From Methylotenera sp. UBA6020 (lineage in GTDB: Bacteria > Pseudomonadota > Gammaproteobacteria > Burkholderiales > Methylophilaceae), in contig DIZU01000209.1 of assembly GCA_002429455.1 (NCBI GenBank), positions 5,056 through 19,655 of the forward strand: a stretch of DNA of 14,600 nt, in the 5' to 3' direction. The stretch's first letter is position 1. Each line of letters begins with the position of its first letter. Both the position numbers and the translations under genes were made by a program. Under the pieces are notes generated by a model that saw nothing but the letters and a program-made list of their open reading frames with translations, was not told where the DNA came from and searched no databases. Positions 6,450 to 12,437 of the stretch are shown in pieces.

Positions 6450-8899
6450 ACAAAACAGTATTCGAATGGCCAACACCACCCTACTTTAATTTTGCATTTG
6501 ATGGCGATATAACAGCGCCTAAAAAGTGCCTGATCTATCTATGTAACGGCACTAAAATTCTTGGCGACCTGATTCAGTTCCTGCCTGAAGAGGCTAGTAT
6601 TTTATTTTTACCCGTACGTAGCGAAAACAACGATGTCATTCATCTCAAAGAGATCAAGAGCATACGATTGTTGGAGTCGCTACATTTAAAAACACAACAA
6701 CCCTCGCTTGAATCGCGTGCGGAAGAAATGTTTCCTGCTTCAGAACGTCAGCCATACACCATTGAGTTTCTTGATAAAGAAACCATTCGTGGCGAAACTA
6801 TTGGTTATTCCAATACGGAATATGGCCTCTATCTTTTCCTACCTGCCACCGATGAAAAAGTGGTGCGTTGCTTTATTCCGCACCAAACGATTGCGCATTA
6901 CCAAATTGGCTTGAAAATCGGTGAAATACTGATTGATGAAAAAATAGCGAGTCAACAAGAGGTCGATGCGGCCTTGAATTATCAGCAGGAATTGCGTACT
7001 CAGCGCATTGGTGATTACCTTTCTGAGAATCAAATCATTTCAAGCGAACAGCTGGATGAGGCTATCAGGCATCAGGAAGGTCAGCCGGTACTAAGGCTAG
7101 GTGAGGCGTTACAGCAACTTGGTTTGATTACTCCAGCACAGCTGGATGAAGCCTTGGCAAACCAAAAAGAAAACCGCAATGTGCAGCTAGGGAAAATTCT
7201 GGTCAAGATGAATATTCTTGACGAACGAACACTAAAGGGCGTGCTGGCACAGAAAATGGGCATCCCTTATGTTGTACTGTCCAAGTTCAACTTCGATTTG
7301 AATGCCATCAATATGGTGAGTGTGGCGCTGGCGCGTCAATACACGCTCATGCCGCTTTGTGCACACGACACAACACTGATCGTCGCTTTGGAAGACCCTC
7401 TCAACGTAAAAGCGCTGGAGCAGCTACGTTTTGTCACGCAGAAAAAAATTGTTCCGGCAATGGCTTCGCGCGAAGATATTCAGTCAGCTATCAGTAAATA
7501 TTATGGTAAACGTGACTCTGGTGCTTCTATTGATTTTTCGACTGAAAGTGACAGAGGAAATGAATACGAGTTTCACCAAAATACTAGTAGCAGCCTAAAT
7601 GCAGAGGCGCTTACCGAAAAGCTATTTGGTGAAAACGTTGAAATGGAGTTACCCAAGGATACTATCGCAGAGTCTGACAATACCCTGGTGCAACTGATTA
7701 ACAAGATGATTATGGACGCGTATGAAGATGGCGTCTCAGATATCCATATCGAGAGCTATGCCGGCAAACAAAATACGCGCGTTCGATTTCGTAAGGATGG
7801 CACATTGGTGCCGTATTTTGAAATTCCCGCGAATGCCCGTAATGCCATGATTTCCCGCATCAAAATCATGGCGCAGCTAGACATTTCAGAACGACGCAAA
7901 CCACAGGATGGCAAGATCAATTTTCAGCAATTTGGACCGGCAAAAATTGAGTTACGCGTGGCCACTATTCCGACCAACAATAATTTAGAAGATGTCGTCA
8001 TGAGGCTGTTAGCATCCAGCAAACCACTGCCTATCGACAAGCTGGGGCTAGCACCAACGATACTGACGAGTTTGCAAAAGCTGATGCAACGTCCCAATGG
8101 GCTAATTCTGGTCTGCGGCCCGACCGGTTCAGGAAAAACCACCACACTGCATTCATTACTTGGTTACATCAATAAGCCGGAACGTAAGATTTGGACTGCG
8201 GAAGACCCGGTCGAGATCACTCAAACAGGCTTGCGCCAAGTGCAGATTAACGCAAAGATTGGCTGGACTTTTGCTGCCGCTATGCGCAGTTTCTTACGGG
8301 CCGACCCCGACGTCATCATGGTTGGAGAAATGCGCGATGAAGAAACTACCCAGACTGCAATTGAGGCGTCACTTACAGGCCATCTGGTGCTATCTACCTT
8401 GCATACCAATAGCGCGCCTGAAAGCGTGGTCCGATTACTGGATCTTGGCATGGATCCATTTAATTTCGCAGATGCATTGCAAGCGGTTCTTGCGCAGCGA
8501 TTAGCCAAGTCACTCTGTCCTAAATGTAAACAGGCTTATGATGCCGAAATGCCAGAAATAGTAGATCTTGTCGCAGAATATACTATCGGCACAAAATTGA
8601 ATGCCTCCGAAGTGCTCAAGCAGTGGGAAACTCAGTACACGCTTAAAAACAAGTTTAAATTATATAAAGCGGTTGGCTGCAGTCATTGTAGCCAGACTGG
8701 TTATCGTGGTCGTTTAGGTTTGCATGAGTTAATGGTGGTAACGCCAGCTATCAAGCGCCTGATCCAAACGCGTGCCATAGTGAGCGAAATATTAGATGCT
8801 GCAATAGAGGCTGGCATGCTAACCCTTAAGCAAGATGGCATCACTAAAGTATTACAGGGCCATACTGATATTGCACAAGTAAGGTCCGTTTCGGTCTAG
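6446..8899 (+). CDS. GspE/PilB/MshE-family secretion or pilus ATPase with four MshEN-like repeats
   Basis: An 817-residue hexameric AAA-type ATPase of the type II secretion/type IV pilus superfamily. Core motifs: Walker A GPTGSGKTTT (558-567), Asp box AEDPVE (585-590), Walker B-like DPDVIMVGEMRD (620-631, Glu628), His box STLHTNS (650-656), and two zinc-binding CxxC pairs at 691-694 and 745-748. The N-terminal half is unusual. Two similar beta-rich segments (about 27-77 and 103-155) share an xFLP centre and are followed by four repeats whose [LI]G pairs fall at 158, 188, 218 and 248. The best repeat, RLGEALQQLGLITPAQLDEA (217-236), continues to Gln240 and fits the R-L-G-x-x-L...L-x-x-x-L-x-x-Q pattern of MshEN c-di-GMP receptors. 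Family members usually run about 500-600 residues, so the extra N-terminus is real. No pilin, GspF/PilC or secretin gene is adjacent. The start has AGGGAG nine bases upstream. Confidence 0.93.
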   Translation: MNKTVFEWPTPPYFNFAFDGDITAPKKCLIYLCNGTKILGDLIQFLPEEASILFLPVRSENNDVIHLKEIKSIRLLESLHLKTQQPSLESRAEEMFPASERQPYTIEFLDKETIRGETIGYSNTEYGLYLFLPATDEKVVRCFIPHQTIAHYQIGLKIGEILIDEKIASQQEVDAALNYQQELRTQRIGDYLSENQIISSEQLDEAIRHQEGQPVLRLGEALQQLGLITPAQLDEALANQKENRNVQLGKILVKMNILDERTLKGVLAQKMGIPYVVLSKFNFDLNAINMVSVALARQYTLMPLCAHDTTLIVALEDPLNVKALEQLRFVTQKKIVPAMASREDIQSAISKYYGKRDSGASIDFSTESDRGNEYEFHQNTSSSLNAEALTEKLFGENVEMELPKDTIAESDNTLVQLINKMIMDAYEDGVSDIHIESYAGKQNTRVRFRKDGTLVPYFEIPANARNAMISRIKIMAQLDISERRKPQDGKINFQQFGPAKIELRVATIPTNNNLEDVVMRLLASSKPLPIDKLGLAPTILTSLQKLMQRPNGLILVCGPTGSGKTTTLHSLLGYINKPERKIWTAEDPVEITQTGLRQVQINAKIGWTFAAAMRSFLRADPDVIMVGEMRDEETTQTAIEASLTGHLVLSTLHTNSAPESVVRLLDLGMDPFNFADALQAVLAQRLAKSLCPKCKQAYDAEMPEIVDLVAEYTIGTKLNASEVLKQWETQYTLKNKFKLYKAVGCSHCSQTGYRGRLGLHELMVVTPAIKRLIQTRAIVSEILDAAIEAGMLTLKQDGITKVLQGHTDIAQVRSVSV

Positions 8900-8918
8900 C
8901 CAACCAAATTACAGTCTA

Positions 8919-8952
8919 TGGGGTGGTCAATACAAGCAAGCTGATTGCCCCA
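8919..8952 (+). other. Wobble-paired hairpin after the ATPase gene, possible weak terminator
   Basis: TGGGGTGGTCA (8919-8929) can pair along its whole length with TGATTGCCCCA (8942-8952) in RNA if three G-U pairs are allowed; the loop is 12 bases. It begins 20 bases after the ATPase stop codon. No T-run follows (AAAATTTAG), so a standard rho-independent terminator is not supported. It may only protect the 3' end. Confidence 0.3.
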
Positions 8953-8959
8953 AAATTTA

Positions 8960-9083
8960 GTGTAAGCAACTAAATACCTACGTTTTTTACACGCGAACTT
9001 ATCTACCTCCAAATTGTCTCTTAAGGAGTAATAGAACTTTTGGCAGTGTGCGCATGCACTTTGCTTATACGTCATTCACTGCC
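8960..9083. promoter_or_regulatory. Upstream region of the peroxiredoxin-formate dehydrogenase operon with two inverted repeats
   Basis: Two dyads lie here. GTGTAAGCAAC (8960-8970) faces GTTTTTTACAC (8982-8992), with arms complementary at 9 of 11 positions. GGCAGTG (9042-9048) and CACTGCC (9077-9083) are perfect 7-bp arms 28 bases apart. Between the second pair sits a partly symmetric GTGTGCGCATGCAC (9047-9060). A TTGGCA at 9040-9045 could be a -35, but no good -10 stands at 16-18 bases from it. An oxidative-stress or C1-responsive regulator could bind here; the sequence does not say which. Confidence 0.3.
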
Positions 9084-9107
9084 TTAATGTGATGTAATCA
9101 ATCATAT

Positions 9108-9114
9108 AGGAGGT
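9108..9114 (+). promoter_or_regulatory. Strong ribosome binding site fixing a GTG start
   Basis: AGGAGGT is a full match to the anti-Shine-Dalgarno sequence, five bases before GTG at 9120. It decides the start of the peroxiredoxin in favour of GTG; no in-frame ATG occurs nearby. Confidence 0.85.
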
Positions 9115-9119
9115 ATCTT

Positions 9120-9806
9120 GTGAACACCATTTCAAACGAAACCACCCCGGTTAGACTAGAGTTGAACGGCCCGGTACCGGATTTTGAAGCGCAGACCACC
9201 AAAGGTGCCATTCGCTTATCCGAGTGGGCAAAAAACAAGTGGGTCATTCTATTTTCACATCCGGCAGATTTCACACCGGTTTGCACTACCGAATTTGTGC
9301 AATTTGCCAAACGTCAGAGTGAGTTTGAGCAAAAGGACGTGGCTTTGCTGGGCTGCTCAGTGGATAGCATTTATAGCCACATTGCCTGGGCACGCAACAT
9401 TCAGGACAAGTTCGGCGTTAAAATCGGCTTTCCCATCATTGCCGATCTGGACGGAAAAGTTTCCCGTCTTTACGGCATGATTCACGAACACAGCAGCAAT
9501 ACATCAGCTGTACGTTGCGTATTCTTTATTGACCCAAAACGCATCCTGCGCGCAATGATTTACTACCCGATGAACGTAGGGCGCAACTTTGACGAGATCA
9601 TGCGCGTGATCGACGCCCTGCAAGTAGCGGACGCCAACAAGGTGGCATGCCCAGCCAACTGGACACGCGGTATGGATGTGATTATCCCTGCGCCAGTGAC
9701 CATGGACGATGCCGAACTACGGGTAGAAAGCCGGGAGTATCAAGTCGCCGACTGGTACTTCGCAATGAAAAAGCTGCCTGAAACTTCCTTAAGAAAAGGA
9801 GGATGA
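9120..9806 (+). CDS. Peroxiredoxin of the 1-Cys/Prx6 (AhpC-TSA with C-terminal domain) type
   Basis: A 228-residue thiol peroxidase that reduces H2O2 and organic or peroxynitrite peroxides in the cytoplasm. The peroxidatic Cys55 is in PADFTPVCTTEF, with Thr52 and Pro53 forming the P-x-x-x-T-x-x-C loop, and the conserved Arg132 is in AVRCVFFID. The long C-terminal part with VACPANWTRG (Cys177) and YYPMNVGRNFDEI (148-160) is typical of the Prx6 branch, where a C-terminal Cys can act in resolution in archaeal-type members. Further Cys are at 79 and 133. The start is GTG behind a perfect ribosome binding site. Its last codons contain the GGAGGA that serves as ribosome binding site for the formate dehydrogenase, whose ATG lies one base after the stop, so the two genes are co-transcribed and translationally linked. 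The reductant partner is not encoded here. Confidence 0.95.
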   Translation: MNTISNETTPVRLELNGPVPDFEAQTTKGAIRLSEWAKNKWVILFSHPADFTPVCTTEFVQFAKRQSEFEQKDVALLGCSVDSIYSHIAWARNIQDKFGVKIGFPIIADLDGKVSRLYGMIHEHSSNTSAVRCVFFIDPKRILRAMIYYPMNVGRNFDEIMRVIDALQVADANKVACPANWTRGMDVIIPAPVTMDDAELRVESREYQVADWYFAMKKLPETSLRKGG

Positions 9807-9807
9807 T

Positions 9808-11016
9808 ATGGCTAAAGTACTCTGTGTACTCTACGATGACCCTGTTACCGGCTACCCAAAATCCTATGCGCGCGACAGTGTTCCCGTAATCAAGGAGTAT
9901 CCCGGCGGGCAGACCCTACCCAGCCCAAAAGCAATTGACTTCAAACCGGGACAATTGCTGGGCAGTGTGTCAGGCGAACTGGGATTACGCAAATTCATCG
10001 AATCGCTTGGACACCAGTTGGTGGTGACTTCAGATAAAGATGGTCCTGACTCCGTATTAGAAAAAGAACTCCCCGACACCGACATCATCATTTCCCAGCC
10101 TTTCTGGCCAGCTTACCTGACAGAAGAACGTTTCGCCAAAGCGCCAAAACTAAAACTGGCGATTACGGCGGGCATCGGTTCCGACCATGTTGACCTGCAG
10201 GCTGCTATTAAACATGGTGTCACAGTTGCCGAGGTCAGCTACAGCAATAGCATCAGCGTTTCCGAGCACGTGGTGATGATGATCTTAAGTCTGGTGCGTA
10301 ACTACATTCCATCGTATCAGTGGGTGATCAAGGGTGGCTGGAACATCGCCGACTGCGTGGAACGCTCCTACGATCTTGAAGGTATGGATGTCGGCACAGT
10401 CGCGGCTGGACGTATCGGTCTGGCAGTGCTCAGGCGCCTGAAAGCATTCGATGTGAAACTGCACTACACCGACCGTTACCGGTTGTCACCTGAAATTGAA
10501 AAAGAACTCAACGTCACTTTCCACCCCGACGTGGAATCCATGGTTAAGGTATGCGATGTAGTGACGATTAATTGTCCGCTACACCCTGAAACCGAGCACA
10601 TGTTTGATGACAAACTGATCGCCAAGATGAAACGCGGCGCCTACATTATCAACACCGCAAGAGGCAAGATCTGTGACCGGGATGCGGTTGCACGGGCACT
10701 GGAAAGCGGGCACTTAGCCGGTTACGCTGGCGACGTCTGGTTTCCACAACCGGCACCACAGGATCACCCATGGCGCAGCATGCCACACCATGGCATGACG
10801 CCACATGTTTCGGGCACTAGCCTGAGCGCGCAAGCGCGTTATGCCGCAGGTACGCGCGAAATTCTGGAATGCTGGTTTGAGGGCCGCGCAATACGCGAGG
10901 AATACTTAATCGTCGATGGCGGCCATCTGGCTGGTGCCGGCGCGCATTCTTACAGCACCGGCAATGCCACCAGTGGTTGGGAAGAAGCGACCAAGTACAA
11001 AACCGGAACAAAGTAA
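9808..11016 (+). CDS. fdh: NAD-dependent formate dehydrogenase
   Basis: A 402-residue D-2-hydroxyacid-dehydrogenase-superfamily enzyme that oxidises formate to CO2 and reduces NAD to NADH. It needs no metal or cofactor other than NAD. It is close along its whole length to the Pseudomonas sp. 101 enzyme as I remember it, from MAKVLCVLYDDPV to the AHSYSTGNAT tail. Numbering with Met: Asn147 (YSNSIS), the NAD-binding AAGRIG (199-204), Asp222 with Arg223 for NAD specificity (HYTDRYRL), Arg285 (NTARGK), Gln314 and His333 (PHVSGT), all the expected catalytic positions. The residue before Asn147, Cys in the Pseudomonas enzyme, is Ser here. The gene follows the peroxiredoxin stop by one base, with GGAGGA as ribosome binding site, and is closed by a terminator. 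Role: last step of C1 oxidation or formate-driven NADH supply. No formaldehyde-oxidation or serine-cycle genes are adjacent. Confidence 0.97.
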   Translation: MAKVLCVLYDDPVTGYPKSYARDSVPVIKEYPGGQTLPSPKAIDFKPGQLLGSVSGELGLRKFIESLGHQLVVTSDKDGPDSVLEKELPDTDIIISQPFWPAYLTEERFAKAPKLKLAITAGIGSDHVDLQAAIKHGVTVAEVSYSNSISVSEHVVMMILSLVRNYIPSYQWVIKGGWNIADCVERSYDLEGMDVGTVAAGRIGLAVLRRLKAFDVKLHYTDRYRLSPEIEKELNVTFHPDVESMVKVCDVVTINCPLHPETEHMFDDKLIAKMKRGAYIINTARGKICDRDAVARALESGHLAGYAGDVWFPQPAPQDHPWRSMPHHGMTPHVSGTSLSAQARYAAGTREILECWFEGRAIREEYLIVDGGHLAGAGAHSYSTGNATSGWEEATKYKTGTK

Positions 11017-11024
11017 TAAGCTTC

Positions 11025-11054
11025 AATGCCCCGCTGATACTAGCGGGGCATTTT
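11025..11054 (+). terminator. Rho-independent terminator of the peroxiredoxin-fdh operon
   Basis: AATGCCCCGCT (11025-11035) and AGCGGGGCATT (11042-11052) form a perfect 11-bp GC-rich stem around the loop GATACT, and a short T-run (11051-11054) overlaps the stem end. It begins nine bases after the fdh stop codon. The A-rich 5' flank is modest, so readthrough from the left is its clear function. Confidence 0.9.
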
Positions 11055-11122
11055 CAACTAAATTCATGAAACTATAGAATTCATTCAGTTATCACTACTC
11101 CCAAAATAATTTCACTCAGCCG

Positions 11123-11212
11123 CCATTCCGTGCTTGACACGGAATCCAGCTAAAAAATAAAGGTGCGCTTTGCGCACCACTGGATACCAGCTTTCGCTGG
11201 TATGACGATGGG
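11123..11212. repeat. About 90-bp dispersed-type palindromic repeat (REP/MITE-like)
   Basis: Three perfect hairpins stand in a row: ATTCCGTG-CTTGA-CACGGAAT (11125-11145), GGTGCGC-TTT-GCGCACC (11162-11178) and ATACCAGC-TTTC-GCTGGTAT (11184-11203). CCAG (11146-11149) also pairs with CTGG (11180-11183), and the ends (CCAT at 11123, GATGG at 11208-11212) are roughly complementary, so the whole forms one large cruciform. The frame CATTCC...GGAATCCAG...CTGGATACC...GGTATGACG is a layout I recognise from short repeats scattered between genes in many beta- and gammaproteobacteria. It has no coding capacity. It would depend on an outside transposase or replicate as a REP-type element (inference). Confidence 0.75.
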
Positions 11213-11222
11213 TGCAATAAAT

Positions 11223-11252
11223 TAATAGAACAACTATAGCTATAGTCTATTA
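11223..11252. repeat. AT-rich palindrome downstream of a small minus-strand gene
   Basis: CTATAG occurs twice in tandem (11234-11245), giving the perfect 14-bp palindrome ACTATAGCTATAGT (11233-11246). It is flanked by TAATAGA (11223-11229) and its complement TCTATTA (11246-11252), so apart from a four-base bulge the whole 30 bases fold back. It lies 13 bases beyond the stop of the 62-residue ORF on the minus strand and could be its 3' end structure; no clear T-run follows on either strand. Confidence 0.45.
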
Positions 11253-11265
11253 GAAAAAATTGAAA

Positions 11266-11454
11266 TTAACGCTCCCTGCCCGCCTCATGAAACGCCTTAC
11301 TGATTGGAGATAATAGGTATTCCATCACCGTCTGGTCTGCCACTCCGTCACCACCTGCATACCATTTGTTGGGTGCGGTTCCAGAAGAAACCACGGCACC
11401 GGGAGTATCGGTCACCAACGCAAACAAAACAGAGAACTGGATTGTATCTTTCAT
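11266..11454 (-). CDS. Small hypothetical protein, 62 residues
   Basis: I do not recognise this protein. It begins MKDTIQFSVLFALVTDTPGA with a modestly hydrophobic N-terminus, continues through a Gly/Ala-rich stretch with NKWYAGGDGVADQ, and ends in a charged tail (AFHEAGRER). AAGGAG lies two bases before the ATG, which is close for a ribosome binding site but the right sequence. It follows the 151-residue gene on the same strand by 36 bases, so the two may be co-transcribed. There is no transmembrane helix of normal length and no Cys. It could be a chance ORF; the ribosome binding site and the position in a minus-strand pair favour a gene. Confidence 0.4.
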   Translation of the reverse strand: MKDTIQFSVLFALVTDTPGAVVSSGTAPNKWYAGGDGVADQTVMEYLLSPISKAFHEAGRER

Positions 11455-11472
11455 AACTCCTTAGACCATCCC

Positions 11473-11499
11473 ATGCTAGCAACTAATTTGCTATGGCAT
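11473..11499. repeat. Hairpin at the junction of two small minus-strand genes
   Basis: ATGCTAGCAA (11473-11482) pairs with TTGCTA (11488-11493) and GCAT (11496-11499) around a five-base loop, with TG bulged. It covers the stop codon of the 151-residue gene. A T-run follows on the plus strand (11508-11514), but no plus-strand gene ends here. As an intercistronic structure it could set the relative expression of the two genes. Confidence 0.35.
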
Positions 11500-11946
11500 G
11501 CTACTAATTTTTTTAAGTTTTTCAAAAGCTATGGTATTTGATAAACGCCCCATAAGTTGAAGGCTTCTAAATATCCTGGCCTTAGGGTCATCAGGATCAA
11601 AGTTCCAAGTTTCAGTACATATATTATTTATAGTCATGGTACGCTCCTCTTGACCCTCTGCTGTCTGGGGTGATTCGATTTCTAGTATCATTTTCTGAGC
11701 AATCTCGGCCTTGGCACACAGGCCAGCATCAAATATTGCAAGCATTCTCCTTCTTGCTTCGGAAATCTCTAAACACGCCCCGAAGAATCTGTTAAAAGCT
11801 GAAAAATCATCTTGCGAAAAATTGCCAGCAAATAAGTGCTTATATTTTTCCCAGTTATTATCAAATAAAATATTTTTTAGATAAGTATCAACAACACCTT
11901 TTTCTAAAATGGATTGAACGATTTGTTCTGCGTGCCTAATATCCAT
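11491..11946 (-). CDS. Hypothetical protein, about 151 residues
   Basis: I do not recognise this protein. The frame is open back to 12132, but I place the start at the ATG at 11946 (MDIRHAEQIVQSILEKG), because the region upstream in that frame covers a better small ORF with its own ribosome binding site in another frame, and its sequence looks unlike protein. A GTG two codons upstream (11952) is an alternative; no good ribosome binding site is seen for either. The product is soluble, mostly helical and charged, with three Cys. It has a WEKYKHLF segment, a long helix around EISEARRRMLAIFDAGLCAK, a WNFDPDDPKARIFR segment and a basic end. It has no signal peptide or membrane span. It sits in an AT-rich stretch with other small unknown genes. 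Confidence 0.6.
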   Translation of the reverse strand: MDIRHAEQIVQSILEKGVVDTYLKNILFDNNWEKYKHLFAGNFSQDDFSAFNRFFGACLEISEARRRMLAIFDAGLCAKAEIAQKMILEIESPQTAEGQEERTMTINNICTETWNFDPDDPKARIFRSLQLMGRLSNTIAFEKLKKISSMP

Positions 11947-11987
11947 TATCACTATTGTTGCTGCGTTTCTCTTTTCTGTCCTTTTGG

Positions 11988-12059
11988 TCAGCCAATACAC
12001 AGTAAGGCGATACCTCCAACAATAAAAGTGATAATGCTGTTCAGATACTCTGGATTCAT
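11988..12059 (-). CDS. Possible 23-residue single-span membrane peptide
   Basis: The ATG at 12059 is preceded by AGGAG (12070-12066) at an ideal six-base distance. The peptide starts MNPEYLNS, runs through a continuous hydrophobic stretch (IITFIVGGIALLCIG) and stops at TGA 11988-11990. The composition is that of a one-helix membrane peptide with its N-terminus outside the span. It lies 41 bases upstream of the 151-residue gene on the same strand, in a different frame from the long open frame that overlaps it. It could be a small regulatory or leader peptide. The short length means chance cannot be excluded. Confidence 0.4.
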   Translation of the reverse strand: MNPEYLNSIITFIVGGIALLCIG

Positions 12060-12249
12060 TTAAATCTCCTATGAAACGTACTGTCATTTTAATGCTTATG
12101 AGAAGTGCGGATAGTTCCCATTCATTTAACACGGGGGACTATAAATTCATATTACTAATAAATACAGATTTAAGCATATTTTACTGAGTACGCTATTAAG
12201 TAATATGTCACAAGAGATGCAACCCAACATTGACCGGGCATCCCTTCCC

Positions 12250-12278
12250 TTGACAGAGGTAGTTTACTTTTTTAGTAT
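12250..12278 (+). promoter_or_regulatory. Sigma-70 promoter of the cytochrome oxidase operon
   Basis: TTGACA (12250-12255) is a perfect -35. After exactly 17 bases comes TAGTAT (12273-12278), which matches TATAAT at 4 of 6 positions. Transcription would start near 12285. The stretch 12133-12249 before it holds no gene I can support and is AT-rich. Confidence 0.65.
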
Positions 12279-12284
12279 GGTATG

Positions 12285-12437
12285 TAAGTTGCCGTTTTTG
12301 AACTAATCTTATGCAGGTTATGTCAACCAAATAAGTGATGTTTTCAATAAGACGAGAGAGCGGCACTCCTGAGGGCGCTGATTCATAGCTGACGAAGCAG
12401 GTAGTGTGGCGTATTTCTACGGAAAGCGAGGCATGTC
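12285..12437 (+). other. Long 5' leader of the oxidase operon, possibly structured
   Basis: About 150 bases separate the predicted transcription start from the first ATG. Within it CACTCCTG (12364-12371) can pair with CAGG (12398-12401) and AGTG (12403-12406) with one bulged T, closing a 26-base loop. The segment 12350-12430 is noticeably richer in G and C than the DNA before it. It matches no riboswitch class I know. GAGG at 12428-12431, six bases before the ATG, is the ribosome binding site. Its role is unknown; it could be only an untranslated leader. Confidence 0.35.

Noticed and set aside
8160..8508. Long ORFs on both strands inside the ATPase gene
   Set aside because: They are shadows of the conserved Walker A to His-box region of the ATPase.
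11123..11252. CRISPR array
   Set aside because: The repeats are inverted within one element, not regularly spaced direct repeats, and no cas gene is near.
11947..12132. N-terminal extension of the 151-residue gene to 213 residues
   Set aside because: The extra 62 residues look unlike normal protein (HYHFYCWRYR), have no good ribosome binding site, and overlap a small ORF in another frame with an ideal one.
12205..12306. A 33-residue plus-strand ORF before the oxidase operon
   Set aside because: No ribosome binding site precedes either ATG, and it runs through the well-formed TTGACA/TAGTAT promoter.
12285..12437. Known riboswitch (glycine, cobalamin, c-di-GMP, fluoride) in the oxidase leader
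   Set aside because: None of the conserved core sequences I know for these classes is present.
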